Source of the DNA: Brevibacillus fluminis
Lineage (GTDB): Bacteria > Bacillota > Bacilli > Brevibacillales > Brevibacillaceae
DNA length: 64,000 nt
NCBI RefSeq assembly: GCF_003710825.1
Contig: NZ_RHHQ01000004.1
Coordinates: 424,648-488,647, forward strand
Direction of reading: 5' to 3'
In this document: positions 1 through 7,715 of the stretch, piece after piece
Position numbering within the stretch: position 1 is the first letter of the stretch
How the letters are laid out: each line of letters begins with the position of its first letter
Made by a program: the position numbers and the translations under genes
The notes under the pieces: generated by a model
The model's input: the letters and a program-made list of their open reading frames with translations, nothing else
What the model was told of the DNA's origin: nothing
Database searches by the model: none

Positions 1-113
1 CCTGTTGGACTTAACGTATGTGGCAACCTGAGAAGCCCCTCGCCTGTAATGACATTCTGGACGAGAAAGATCACATGGTAGCTCTGTAGTTTTGGAAAAT
101 TCCCTTTGTCCAT
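1..113 (-). CDS. GerB-type spore germination permease, N-terminal fragment (runs off window)
   Basis: Too short for a routine ORF call. Reading leftward from an ATG at 111-113 gives 37 codons open to the window edge, with residues such as SYHVIFLVQNVITGEGLLRL near the start. Known families: GerAB/YndE-type germinant permeases begin with a short basic stretch, then a first membrane segment with a G-x-G/L-x-x-LP pattern like the one seen here. A good ribosome binding site, AAGGAGA, lies at 121-127, seven bases upstream. If right, the product is an inner-membrane subunit of a germinant receptor and marks the host as a spore former. Only the first membrane segment is visible, so the assignment is provisional. 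Confidence 0.55.
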   Translation of the reverse strand, partial: MDKGNFPKLQSYHVIFLVQNVITGEGLLRLPHTLSPT

Positions 114-150
114 CGGATGTTCTCCTTATTAACCGGAGAGATAGTCGTAT

Positions 151-231
151 CTACTCACAAATCCTTATATAGTTGTCCCCATTCATTTCCAAGATTATGT
201 CAAACGTAACGTTTTCACGGTTATTGGACAT
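151..231 (-). CDS. Possible 26-residue peptide ORF
   Basis: A 26-codon ORF starts at an ATG (229-231) that follows GGGAGGG by seven bases. The GGGAGGG itself is the 3' arm of the lysin terminator. The peptide is acidic and resembles nothing I recognise. The ORF contains an AAACG-N3-CGTTT dyad at 202-214 that matches the repressor operators near 17.6 kb. It may be a chance ORF. Confidence 0.2.
   Translation of the reverse strand: MSNNRENVTFDIILEMNGDNYIRICE
202..214. promoter_or_regulatory. Outlying AAACG-N3-CGTTT dyad
   Basis: Perfect dyad AAACGTAACGTTT. Its ten fixed bases are the same as the core of the three operators in front of the XRE repressor at 17.5-17.6 kb. It sits just beyond the 3' end of the tail locus. 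Whether the repressor binds here is inference; one chance match per 64 kb of a 10-base pattern is unlikely but possible. Confidence 0.35.
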
Positions 232-232
232 A

Positions 233-269
233 CAAAAACCCTCCCTGGATTTCATTTCTCCAGAGAGGG
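233..269 (-). terminator. Terminator of the tailocin lysis cassette
   Basis: Inverted repeat pairing CCCTC and CTGGA with TCCAG and GAGGG (240-269), followed on the minus strand by five T. It lies 12 bases after the lysin stop codon and closes the whole leftward tail/lysis transcription unit. Confidence 0.8.
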
Positions 270-281
270 CATCGTCAAGGC

Positions 282-896
282 TTATTTGCGAATTCCCACC
301 GCATTGCGCAGCGCGTCTGCCGCATAGTGTGCGGCAGCCTGTACGGCTTTGTTTCCGACGGCGTCTGTCCAAATCTCGCCGAGGCGATCGATTACTGCTT
401 CTGCTGCGGCCTTGTCCACTTTCTCCTCAGGCACAACCACATCAAATCTCGCCAAGTCATACTGCTCGATCAGGCTGATCAGCTTGCGCGGGTAGGCTGG
501 ATCGGTAGCATAGCCGCCTTTCCAGATCTCCTGGCAAGCAGTTTTGTAGTCCGCCCCCAACACCCCGTGGTATCGTGTCGGCTTGTCCTTTGTGCCGTTA
601 AGAATCAACGCCGAATGGTCGGCAATGGATTCGTCCCAGCTACAATATGCGCGGAAGGTGGCTGTCGTAGCTACGGCCTGTTTGCCAAGGTATTCGGTCG
701 TCGGCATTGAGACGCTGCCTGCCATCCCCGTTCCTTTAATGCCAAAAAGGTTGTTCGCTTTTTTGGTCAGCCCGCTTTCGCCCCAGGCGCTTTCCAGAAT
801 GGCTTGGGCGATGGTGAGTGAGGCCGGGATGCGGGTTTTGCGCATGTCTGAGATGGCTGTTGGGGCGATTTTGGTGATGAAGGATTGGGGGGTCAT
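282..896 (-). CDS. GH73-type peptidoglycan hydrolase (endolysin)
   Basis: The 204-residue product begins MTPQSFITKIAP and shows the glucosaminidase (FlgJ/LytG, GH73) signature: ILESAWGESGL with the catalytic-type Glu near residue 35, then NLFGIKG and a YPRKL-SLIEQYDL end of domain near residue 160. The C-terminal 45 residues are a helical tail with no repeat. It should cleave the glycan strands of the host wall for particle release. An ATG 39 bases upstream is open, but AAGGAGGACG at 901-910 places the start at 896. The start overlaps the holin stop (ATGA), the usual holin-lysin coupling. No signal peptide is seen, so export needs the holin. Confidence 0.88.
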   Translation of the reverse strand: MTPQSFITKIAPTAISDMRKTRIPASLTIAQAILESAWGESGLTKKANNLFGIKGTGMAGSVSMPTTEYLGKQAVATTATFRAYCSWDESIADHSALILNGTKDKPTRYHGVLGADYKTACQEIWKGGYATDPAYPRKLISLIEQYDLARFDVVVPEEKVDKAAAEAVIDRLGEIWTDAVGNKAVQAAAHYAADALRNAVGIRK

Positions 897-1183
897 CGGG
901 CGTCCTCCTTTCGTTTGTCGGTTGTTTGCTTCCACAGCTGGTGTGATAATGTCGCGATGCCCGCTGCGAGAATACCCTGTACAACGTTTCGTGCACTGAC
1001 TGTGCCGAGCAACCAGCAGGCGAGTAAGGTCCCGATGATCATGAGAGTCCAGGGGATCATCCAGTCCGCTACTTTAGGCGTTTTCTTCATAACATAGCCG
1101 ATTACTAGCAGCGCTACAACGATGATAATGGCTTTTTCCGCCATGTATTGCTTGGCTAAAACTAATAGGTCTGTTTCGTTCAA
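893..1183 (-). CDS. Phage holin (Phage_holin_5_2 / Hol44-like)
   Basis: The 96-residue product has two or three hydrophobic segments (about residues 18-33, 45-62, 70-82) and a basic C-terminus, DKRKEDAR. The stretch VVQGILAAGIATLSHQLWKQ and the WMIPW turn match the Hol44-type holin family known from Firmicute phages. It would form the membrane hole that lets the lysin reach the wall. I chose the TTG at 1181-1183, preceded by GGCGGAGGAAC, over an upstream in-frame ATG that has no ribosome binding site and overlaps XhlA. It is translationally coupled on both sides. Confidence 0.8.
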   Translation of the reverse strand: MNETDLLVLAKQYMAEKAIIIVVALLVIGYVMKKTPKVADWMIPWTLMIIGTLLACWLLGTVSARNVVQGILAAGIATLSHQLWKQTTDKRKEDAR

Positions 1184-1530
1184 TGTGTTCCTCCGCCTTT
1201 CACAAAGCTCCATACGATTGCAACAAGCGAAAGGGCAACGCCAACAAGCCATTTCTTGTCGTCTTTGCCCCTGTCTTTGTCTGTTTCGATGCGCTTTTCG
1301 ATTTCTTTTTTGATGTCTTCTGCTTTTTTGGTCAGGTCAGTTAGTTCTTTTGTTAGCTCGTCGAGGCGTTTATGTGCAGCTTTGGTACTTTGCATAGCTT
1401 CGAATGCTATTTTTTCGGTGGCGTCCAGTTTGACGGCCATGTTGTTGAGTTGTTTGATTTCGGTTTCGATTTTGCCGATTGCGACGAGTATGGCAGTGAT
1501 GCCTTTTTGTAGGTCTTTGATTTCGTCCAA
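1180..1530 (-). CDS. xhlA: Haemolysin XhlA family protein
   Basis: The 116-residue product has a long heptad coiled coil (about residues 3-85) rich in K/E, then one C-terminal membrane segment (LVGVALSLVAIVWSF, about 95-110). This is the layout of PBSX XhlA, which acts with the holin in cell lysis. The start is TTG at 1528-1530 with GGAGG about ten bases upstream; the first residues are MDEIKDLQKG. Its stop overlaps the holin start region. It heads a three-gene lysis cassette that is separated from the tail genes by two terminators. Confidence 0.82.
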   Translation of the reverse strand: MDEIKDLQKGITAILVAIGKIETEIKQLNNMAVKLDATEKIAFEAMQSTKAAHKRLDELTKELTDLTKKAEDIKKEIEKRIETDKDRGKDDKKWLVGVALSLVAIVWSFVKGGGTH

Positions 1531-1604
1531 GGGGGTTGCCTCCGATCACATCCTTATTTAGGGGATACGCACTGCTTGAAATTTTATCGCCTGTGGTCGC
1601 GGAG

Positions 1605-1638
1605 TAAAAAGAAAGAGGAGCCGTGTTTGAAGCTCCTC
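1605..1638 (-). terminator. Terminator between tail and lysis genes (distal)
   Basis: GAGGAGC (1615-1621) pairs perfectly with GCTCCTC (1632-1638). On the minus strand the hairpin is followed by TTTCTTTTT. It lies upstream of xhlA and would stop tail-operon readthrough into the lysis genes. Confidence 0.7.
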
Positions 1639-1707
1639 GATATTGTTCAATTATCTTTGTGGCACATTCGTTACAGAGAGCTTATACAGCAGCAGCTCCC
1701 TCCAAAA

Positions 1708-1756
1708 TAAAAAAGGCTCACATGTGATTTTCTTAAGGAGCGTCACATAGAGCCTT
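1708..1756 (-). terminator. Terminator at the end of the tail operon (proximal)
   Basis: AAGGCTC (1713-1719) pairs with GAGCCTT (1750-1756), with a TGTGA/TCACA inner pairing. The minus strand continues TTTTTATTTT. It overlaps the stop codon of the 63-residue protein gene. Confidence 0.7.
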
Positions 1757-1946
1757 ACTTGGATGTTTTTTTATTTTTCGTGATGGCCTGATCTTTATTT
1801 TGATAATCCAAAGCAAACTCGATTTCCCCTGAATTTTTCGCGGACAAAGTACTCGCTTGATTTCGCCACCCCTGCTCCTCTTCCCCAGCAGGTGTGAGTA
1901 CGAATTCACCCATTGATCCGTCCGCATTCCGCTTCCGATATTTCAT
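1755..1946 (-). CDS. Small protein at the 3' end of the tail operon
   Basis: The 63-residue, charged product has no membrane segment and no known motif. Its start overlaps the stop of the 633-residue fibre protein (TAATG), so it should be made in a fixed ratio to it. Position at the end of the fibre module suggests a fibre chaperone or cap, but nothing in the sequence proves it. An overlapping ORF in another frame (1733-1927) has no ribosome binding site. Confidence 0.55.
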   Translation of the reverse strand: MKYRKRNADGSMGEFVLTPAGEEEQGWRNQASTLSAKNSGEIEFALDYQNKDQAITKNKKTSK

Positions 1947-3847
1947 TACTTAATCGCCCCCACTAAGTATACCGCACTTTGGCTAGATGTTGCCGTCGTA
2001 CTCGTTAGTGTTAATCTCATTACAACATCATTTGCTGCAGTCACGGCGGTTCCAATAAACTGATCCTCATCAATTATGGCGGAAATTGCGGCGCTTGATT
2101 TTGACATTTGCAGGTAATTTTCTGGTTGACCACTACCAACGATCGATAGATCACCACTCACGACCAAGTCCCCCTTCTCCCGTTGGAGCCATGCAATTAT
2201 CTCTCTTGTCGTTCCATTGGGTGGAGCAACCTTATAGCGAGCATGAGACACCCGTAAAGGGGTTTTCGTAGTGGTTCGATTTAAGGTTATTGTTTTGGTT
2301 GACTTTGCTCCATATTGATCTGTTGCAGTAACAAGTATTGTATTCGTACCTTCTTGCATACTTGTCACGCCTACAATAAACGACCATACCCCATTGGAAA
2401 CGGGAAGATTCTGAGGAGTACCATTATTGAGCTTCCAAGTCATGCTGAATGAGTTGCCATCGGGGTCAGCAGCAGAACCTGAAAAAGTTAATGTCCCGGA
2501 TTCAATCAATCCCGTTTGATTGGTGGTTTGATTAACATTTATGACTGGTGCTCGATTTAATGTAACAGTGAAAGTCCGGTTGAGAACCGGCGATACCCCT
2601 CCATTATTATCCTCTGACCAAACGTATAAGACATGTGTGGCGGTTTCCGACAATTGGCCCGAAACATCACTCGTGCCATCGTATAATCTTCCATTTTCAA
2701 AGGACAATTGCTTGCTAAACGTTATCGGTGTGGTACCGTCAGTCGTATCACTGGTAATCGCCTTTGAAGTTCCGTCATTTATTCGATACTTGATCGTGAC
2801 TGTATCTCCACTATCAAGGTCTAACGTGTTTCCCGTAATCGAAAGTAGGCCGCCTTCGGCTAGGGTTGCTCCATTGACCGGAGTAGTTACCGTTACTGTT
2901 TGGCCCGAATTGTCCTCATACGTTATCGTTACATTATAGGAATAATAGTACGTCGTTGAGTAGGATGGAGTGGTACTGGATAACGTCCCAGAATACGATT
3001 TCTGCCATACCCTTGTATCAACTCCTGGGGTACCCGGTTTTGTTAACGTTCCTGTATACGTCTGCGAGTAAACCCGGGTGTCTGGCTTACTAACCGTTCC
3101 CGAGTAGGTGATCGATACGGTTGCGTATGCGTTCCATGCACCAACATCTTTGTCCCAGGAGTAGTTCGGATTACAACTGGTTTGCGTATAACCTCCCTTT
3201 GTTAAGGTACCAGAATAAGTCCCATCGTTATATGAGATGGTTTTTGGGACATTTGTTCCGTTATACGCCAAGCCTGCAGCATTTTGGCAACCTCCTCCGA
3301 CGCTACTACTCGACATTGTTGTAGTCTTTGTTGTAGTCCCAGCCTCTGACCCTGATGCAACGACAATGCCATTTCCATAGAGCCAACCACTATATGCACC
3401 ATCAACAACCCAAATTTTGTCGATCAAATCGTTTTTGTTTGCTGAGGTTTTGGTTTGGGGCGATCCAGGCTTTGTTTGTTCAGTGGTGCCAGGTGTATAA
3501 GAGCCGCTCACTACAGTTGCAGTTCCTCCCGTCAAGGTTCCTGTATATCCAGAGTAGCCCGCTTCTGCTGCAGTCAATGATGATTGTAACAACGATGGGT
3601 CCCCGCCAGCTGAGGTAGTTCGTGTCGCTGTGCCTATGATGGTCGGCGAATAGCTGCTGGTTTCGGTTCTGGTGGCTGTCCCGTTAGAGACATTGACTGT
3701 TACACTACTACCGCTAACGGTATGAGTAACAGTACCAGTATTAACAGTTACGGAACGAATCGTTTTGAGCTTATCAATTGAAATCGTTTTGCTTTGGCTA
3801 CGTAACGTTGATTCTGTGAATACGACATTTGTTGTTTTACTTGCCAT
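1946..3847 (-). CDS. Ig-like repeat fibre / receptor-binding protein of the tailocin
   Basis: The 633-residue, Ser/Thr/Gly/Tyr-rich beta protein has no signal peptide. Residues about 80-300 hold at least five imperfect copies of a Y-(S/T)-G-T-L-(T/S)-K-x-G unit. Residues about 305-520 form two Ig/cadherin-like domains, each ending in a TVTLNR or TITLNR strand, with an AADPDGNSF motif of PKD/cadherin type between them. The last 110 residues are a compact module ending AVYLVGAIK. The start has a near-perfect site, AAGGAGGTGA. The gene is AT-rich relative to the sheath and baseplate genes. It is likely the host-binding fibre. The exact receptor is unknown. Confidence 0.65.
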   Translation of the reverse strand: MASKTTNVVFTESTLRSQSKTISIDKLKTIRSVTVNTGTVTHTVSGSSVTVNVSNGTATRTETSSYSPTIIGTATRTTSAGGDPSLLQSSLTAAEAGYSGYTGTLTGGTATVVSGSYTPGTTEQTKPGSPQTKTSANKNDLIDKIWVVDGAYSGWLYGNGIVVASGSEAGTTTKTTTMSSSSVGGGCQNAAGLAYNGTNVPKTISYNDGTYSGTLTKGGYTQTSCNPNYSWDKDVGAWNAYATVSITYSGTVSKPDTRVYSQTYTGTLTKPGTPGVDTRVWQKSYSGTLSSTTPSYSTTYYYSYNVTITYEDNSGQTVTVTTPVNGATLAEGGLLSITGNTLDLDSGDTVTIKYRINDGTSKAITSDTTDGTTPITFSKQLSFENGRLYDGTSDVSGQLSETATHVLYVWSEDNNGGVSPVLNRTFTVTLNRAPVINVNQTTNQTGLIESGTLTFSGSAADPDGNSFSMTWKLNNGTPQNLPVSNGVWSFIVGVTSMQEGTNTILVTATDQYGAKSTKTITLNRTTTKTPLRVSHARYKVAPPNGTTREIIAWLQREKGDLVVSGDLSIVGSGQPENYLQMSKSSAAISAIIDEDQFIGTAVTAANDVVMRLTLTSTTATSSQSAVYLVGAIK

Positions 3848-3861
3848 TAGCGTTCACCTCC

Positions 3862-4410
3862 TTAGGAAACAGAAATTGTAACATCATAGGTTTTATACGA
3901 TCCGCGTTTCATTTTCTTGTTGGTGGTATCGATCTCAACGGTTGAACGAGCAACGATTGCGCCGGCTGGATACGTCCCAGTCAATCCACTAGTCAATGTA
4001 ATGGTTTTCCCGTTAATCGCATTAATAACGCGGTTTTCATAGGCTGTCAAAGATGCGATTGTAATTTCCTGTCCAACGATAAATCCTACCGTGTTTTCAA
4101 CAGTGAGAACGGTAGAGGTGTGGCTAACGAGAGTTGTCCTCGTCATATCAAGCTTAAGATTTACATCCTTCATGCCGTCAAAGGTATCGACGAAAGTACC
4201 GTTATTACCCACAACCCGGTTATTGGCGTCAGAGTATGCCTGCAGACGCAAGATTTGACGCTGTAACTGGTCAAATTGAGAATGCATGACGAAGATGCCT
4301 TCCTCAATATTGTTCATTCTTGCTGCTGTTACTTTCGTCCCTTCCTGTAGAACTTCGCCTGTATCTGGGATAAAAAGCCGATCCTGCCAGTTTGTTTTTG
4401 CGTATGTCAT
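3862..4410 (-). CDS. Tail fibre-associated protein
   Basis: The 182-residue product begins MTYAKTNWQDRLF and has a VTAARMNNIEEGI segment near residue 30. That pattern recurs at the N-terminus of many Firmicute phage fibre and neck-appendage proteins and probably forms the attachment helix. The rest is beta-rich, with a TVENTVGFIVGQEITI stretch (about 105-120) resembling fibre shaft repeats. Start and upstream stop overlap as ATGA. It is probably the adaptor or shaft between baseplate and the 633-residue fibre; this is inference from order and composition. Confidence 0.55.
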   Translation of the reverse strand: MTYAKTNWQDRLFIPDTGEVLQEGTKVTAARMNNIEEGIFVMHSQFDQLQRQILRLQAYSDANNRVVGNNGTFVDTFDGMKDVNLKLDMTRTTLVSHTSTVLTVENTVGFIVGQEITIASLTAYENRVINAINGKTITLTSGLTGTYPAGAIVARSTVEIDTTNKKMKRGSYKTYDVTISVS

Positions 4411-4718
4411 TTGCTCACCGCCTCTACCTTCAGTTTGATTTCAAACATGAGTACGATGCCATATCCTTGCAAAGAGATGTTGGTCGGAGTACCAATCAAG
4501 GTTTCACCGTATGTGTTTACCAGTTTTGCACTCGTCATCGTTCCTTGGTGGTCCTCATTCGGCACATAGGCAAACTTTTGAATTGTTAAAAGGTCCTCAA
4601 ATTTTGTAGATTGGATCGGGTACACTTTCTCATTCCCATCAATGGTCACGACCGCGTTCGCAATCAACTCACTCGTTTTATCTCTGAGATGCTCGAGAAA
4701 CCGTTGTTCAATCATCAT
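4407..4718 (-). CDS. Baseplate/fibre-region protein of unknown function
   Basis: The 103-residue product begins MMIEQRFLEH and has no motif I recognise. It is soluble, mixed alpha/beta, and sits between the deacetylase and fibre genes. An in-frame TTG three bases upstream is possible. GGGAGGGG lies seven bases before the chosen ATG. Tight coupling on both sides supports a structural or assembly role. Confidence 0.5.
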   Translation of the reverse strand: MMIEQRFLEHLRDKTSELIANAVVTIDGNEKVYPIQSTKFEDLLTIQKFAYVPNEDHQGTMTSAKLVNTYGETLIGTPTNISLQGYGIVLMFEIKLKVEAVSK

Positions 4719-4733
4719 CAAATTTCCCCTCCC

Positions 4734-5915
4734 TTATATCCCGCTTTTATCCAGCCATGCTGAAAGAGTGGTAAATTCGATGAGATCCCGTTTCGTATAG
4801 GCGTAATCAATAATTGATTGAAAATTTGCTAGAGAATATTCGGTGCTGCTGCTTGGTGTTTCAATCAATTTGTGGAAGAACAAAATCAATGATCCCCCTA
4901 AACTGATTGCCTCATCGATGCGACTTTTGATTTCGCTTGGTGACGTGTCCTTTTGCGCCTCCACAGTTTTCAAGTTATACCTATCAACAGGAGGACAAGC
5001 AACGATTCCATCGATGGTGGTTCGACCAGCACGATACTTTTGCATGGCTTGAATGACTTGACCGTTTACTGCACCATAAGGATACGCCACGATATTGCAT
5101 CCACGGGTAAATCCATTGCTGGTTAACCATCCGGTACATAATGCCAGCTCACTTGCGATTGTCGCCGGAGCAAGCGTCGTGAGGTCTAGATGATTATGCG
5201 TATGATTCACCAGATCCCATCCGTATTTATACATGTCCTGAAGCTGATTCAGCGTAACGTGACCAGGGTTGCCTACGACATTGGAAATGACCGCAATCGA
5301 GCCCACCATGCCTTTTTGCTGCATCCGTCTGAAAGCTTCACTGTACTGAGAAGACAGTCCGTCATCAAACATGATGACGAGCTGCGGTTTTTCTCTCTCA
5401 TCACTGATAAGTGAATCAAATGTCACCGTTACGCTTTTTCCGGTTAATGTTCTCACCCTCATCTGAATAGTTACAATCGGTTGGTTGAACGTTCCCGAAC
5501 CCACGACCTCAATTTTGCTGGCATCAATTAAAAACTCATTCCACCCTTGTGTGAAATACCATCTTCCATAGATTCCTTCGAGCAAATAGTTGTTGAATGC
5601 CGTGTCATTTGCAAAATAAATTTGTAAGGCATCGATGTTTTCAGGTTGATCGATATGGAGTCGCAGCTTTAACGTTTTTACGCCTGAAAGATCGGCATTA
5701 ATCAAATTATTTTTGGCAGCTGTTACATTACCCGTTGAGGTGATCTTCAACTTCCCTGTCACAGAATCAAAAGCTACCTGATCCCCATATGATTTAATCC
5801 ATTTTGACTGGTCTTCGAAGAGATCGATCAGTCTCCCAGGCTTTCTACCACGGATAAGCCCTAACATGTCATTCCGCATTTTTTTGTAGGCTGACAAATT
5901 TGCTTGTATGGTCAT
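4734..5915 (-). CDS. Tail-associated polysaccharide deacetylase (NodB domain)
   Basis: In the 393-residue product, residues 1-170 form a beta-sandwich-like, probably carbohydrate-binding or virion-anchoring region. Residues about 177-390 carry NodB (carbohydrate esterase 4) motifs: MFDDG at 182-186, the metal-binding HTHNH at 238-242, AYPYG at 277-281 and FFHK at 346-349. Family knowledge: such enzymes remove N- or O-acetyl groups from peptidoglycan, capsule or exopolysaccharide using a divalent metal. There is no signal peptide, and the gene lies inside the tail operon between XkdU and the fibre genes. It is therefore probably part of the particle and modifies surface glycan during attachment. 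All the catalytic motifs look intact. Confidence 0.82.
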   Translation of the reverse strand: MTIQANLSAYKKMRNDMLGLIRGRKPGRLIDLFEDQSKWIKSYGDQVAFDSVTGKLKITSTGNVTAAKNNLINADLSGVKTLKLRLHIDQPENIDALQIYFANDTAFNNYLLEGIYGRWYFTQGWNEFLIDASKIEVVGSGTFNQPIVTIQMRVRTLTGKSVTVTFDSLISDEREKPQLVIMFDDGLSSQYSEAFRRMQQKGMVGSIAVISNVVGNPGHVTLNQLQDMYKYGWDLVNHTHNHLDLTTLAPATIASELALCTGWLTSNGFTRGCNIVAYPYGAVNGQVIQAMQKYRAGRTTIDGIVACPPVDRYNLKTVEAQKDTSPSEIKSRIDEAISLGGSLILFFHKLIETPSSSTEYSLANFQSIIDYAYTKRDLIEFTTLSAWLDKSGI

Positions 5916-5920
5916 CTCGC

Positions 5921-6280
5921 TTACCCTCTCGCATAGGCCCTGAATGGGCTTGTTGTTTTGACCGTTACTTCCGAAAACGGTTCAAATTGTTCATCAAACA
6001 ATTCACCGGCCTTCACTGTGAACAAAAACCCGTTGAGTCCAACGGTTAATTCCGAATTGCCATCGTTGATGATGACAAATTCATGCATCGCAGTCGAAAA
6101 CGTATAGGTCGTATCCGTGTTCCCACTAAACGGTTCTTTAGCAGCCTTTCCCTTGATTTGTACAAAAGTCGCGCCATTTTTCCCATTCACAGGTTCGTAG
6201 CTATCATTGCCGATATTAAAATACTGTGGAATCGGCAAAGAGGCGGAATCCCGGACCAGATTTTTTGTTTGAAAGGACAC
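5921..6280 (-). CDS. Tail accessory protein of unknown function
   Basis: The 119-residue beta-rich product contains FVIINDGNSELTVGLNG near residue 70, a pattern like a small jelly-roll or virion decoration domain. The start is GTG at 6278-6280, with GGGGGAG upstream lying over the stop of xkdU. The position (after XkdU, before the deacetylase) suggests an adaptor that mounts the enzyme on the baseplate. That is inference. Confidence 0.5.
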   Translation of the reverse strand: MSFQTKNLVRDSASLPIPQYFNIGNDSYEPVNGKNGATFVQIKGKAAKEPFSGNTDTTYTFSTAMHEFVIINDGNSELTVGLNGFLFTVKAGELFDEQFEPFSEVTVKTTSPFRAYARG

Positions 6281-6282
6281 TT

Positions 6283-6903
6283 TTACTCCCCCTTTGATGT
6301 TACAAAAATGAGTTGGTACGGTTGAAGAAATACAAATTTAGTAGAGCCTTCTCCCTGCTCCGGATAATCGTTTCCGCAAAAAAACGTGCCACAAGACAAA
6401 TAGTCGACTTGTGACGTGCGAAATGTTGTTTGGACCTGAATCGGTTCAACACTCGTTCCAGCTACGGTACCTGCTCTCTTAACGTGTACGGGTCGAATTT
6501 TTTCAAAGCTTTCAAGAAAACTTGAGAGTCGAATCGGTTCCGAAGTAGTGAATGTGAATAAAATCTCTTTATTTCGATAATCCTCTTCGATCCCAAGAAG
6601 TTTACCTGCTTCTTGTGCCATCATCATTAGTGTCGTTTTCGTAAACTGTGCTTTAGCGAGAAGCTTTTTTTTGATATTGAGACGCCGTTGCTCAATAGTC
6701 CCGACTTGATTGTCTCCGAAAAAGAGCCAATCCCATACCCCAAATGAATACGTTGCATAAGGAAGCAACCATTGCTTCCCTAATTCAAGGATTTTTTCTT
6801 TTTGTCCCTGTGATTCACCGCCTGCTGCCTCAAAAAAATAAGCAGCTACTCGATTTTCGTACCAATAGGGAGGCATTCGTTCGCGATATCGTAACGGAAT
6901 CAT
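6283..6903 (-). CDS. xkdU: Baseplate protein, XkdU/YmfQ (DUF2313) family
   Basis: The 206-residue product begins MIPLRYRERMPPYWYE. It has an LLPYATYSFGVWDWLFFGD segment near residues 46-64 and an IEQRRLNIKKKLLAK helix (about 70-85), the layout of YmfQ/DUF2313 baseplate wedge proteins that follow protein J. The C-terminal half is variable, as in the family. Its start overlaps the xkdT stop (ATGA). Confidence 0.7.
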   Translation of the reverse strand: MIPLRYRERMPPYWYENRVAAYFFEAAGGESQGQKEKILELGKQWLLPYATYSFGVWDWLFFGDNQVGTIEQRRLNIKKKLLAKAQFTKTTLMMMAQEAGKLLGIEEDYRNKEILFTFTTSEPIRLSSFLESFEKIRPVHVKRAGTVAGTSVEPIQVQTTFRTSQVDYLSCGTFFCGNDYPEQGEGSTKFVFLQPYQLIFVTSKGE

Positions 6904-7715
6904 GTGTGCACCACCAATTCAAGTGTTGCAACTGCATTCGCTGGTTTGGTCAGATTGCCAGTTGATCCATTCAAGGTATATCCAGAATAATCTGTCACCC
7001 CATCCACTAAAATCAGCGCCCCGATCTGTTGATACATGATCGATGTGCGACCTTTCAAATAGTCTTGTACCCTTGTGCGAATGAGTTGAATAATTGCAGC
7101 TTGGTCGGCCCCAGCTTGGACAGAAATTTTCACGACTACCTTCACCACAAAAGGAAGCGCCGGAAACACCTGCAAATCATGAAGTGCAACCCGTTTTCCC
7201 TCCAGCTTCTCCCGCACCTGCTGCGCAAACGCCTCTGTCACCGGCTCACCATCCTGCCCCGTAATATACACATCGACCGACAAATCATGCCGCTCCTTCT
7301 CAATCGCAACCGCCCCGCCAACCCCAGCAATTTGCCGTGCCCACTGCTCATAATCACTTCGCCGTCCATTGCCTTCCTCTGTCCTTGCCCGCTCAATCAA
7401 CCGGTTACGATACGCCTCCTCATCCTCGCCTTCCTTCTGATCCAGCCCGAGTAAATACCCATGCGCTTGTAAAAACTCCCCGTCAGCCCAAGGGAGAAAG
7501 CCCTGCAAAAACGCGTATTCCAGCAGTTGCTGCTGCTCGCTGATCTCCTCCGCCAACGGATAGAGTAGATCGTAAAATATCTCCCCTTCCTCGGTAGCGG
7601 GCGGCGTCTCGCCGCGCTCCTCGGCATGGGCTTTCATCCGGTTGGCGATGCGCTGGTAAATCTGGTCCGGCATTTCGCGCAAGATCGGCATCTGCGGCTT
7701 TGCTAACGTTGCCAT
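6900..7715 (-). CDS. xkdT: Baseplate J-like protein (XkdT)
   Basis: The 271-residue product begins MATLAKPQMPILREMP. It shows the baseplate_J features: an acidic helical N-terminus, GEFLQAHGYLLGLDQ (about 78-92), ERARTEEGNGRRSDYEQWA (about 108-126) and GVGGAVAIEKERHDLSVDVY. This is the wedge protein of contractile tails. Base composition changes inside the gene: codons before about 7160 (the N-terminal part) are GC-rich, the last 80 codons are clearly richer in A+T, as are all genes after it. This suggests a recombination joint. Start site GGAGGTGG is strong. Confidence 0.85.
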   Translation of the reverse strand: MATLAKPQMPILREMPDQIYQRIANRMKAHAEERGETPPATEEGEIFYDLLYPLAEEISEQQQLLEYAFLQGFLPWADGEFLQAHGYLLGLDQKEGEDEEAYRNRLIERARTEEGNGRRSDYEQWARQIAGVGGAVAIEKERHDLSVDVYITGQDGEPVTEAFAQQVREKLEGKRVALHDLQVFPALPFVVKVVVKISVQAGADQAAIIQLIRTRVQDYLKGRTSIMYQQIGALILVDGVTDYSGYTLNGSTGNLTKPANAVATLELVVHT

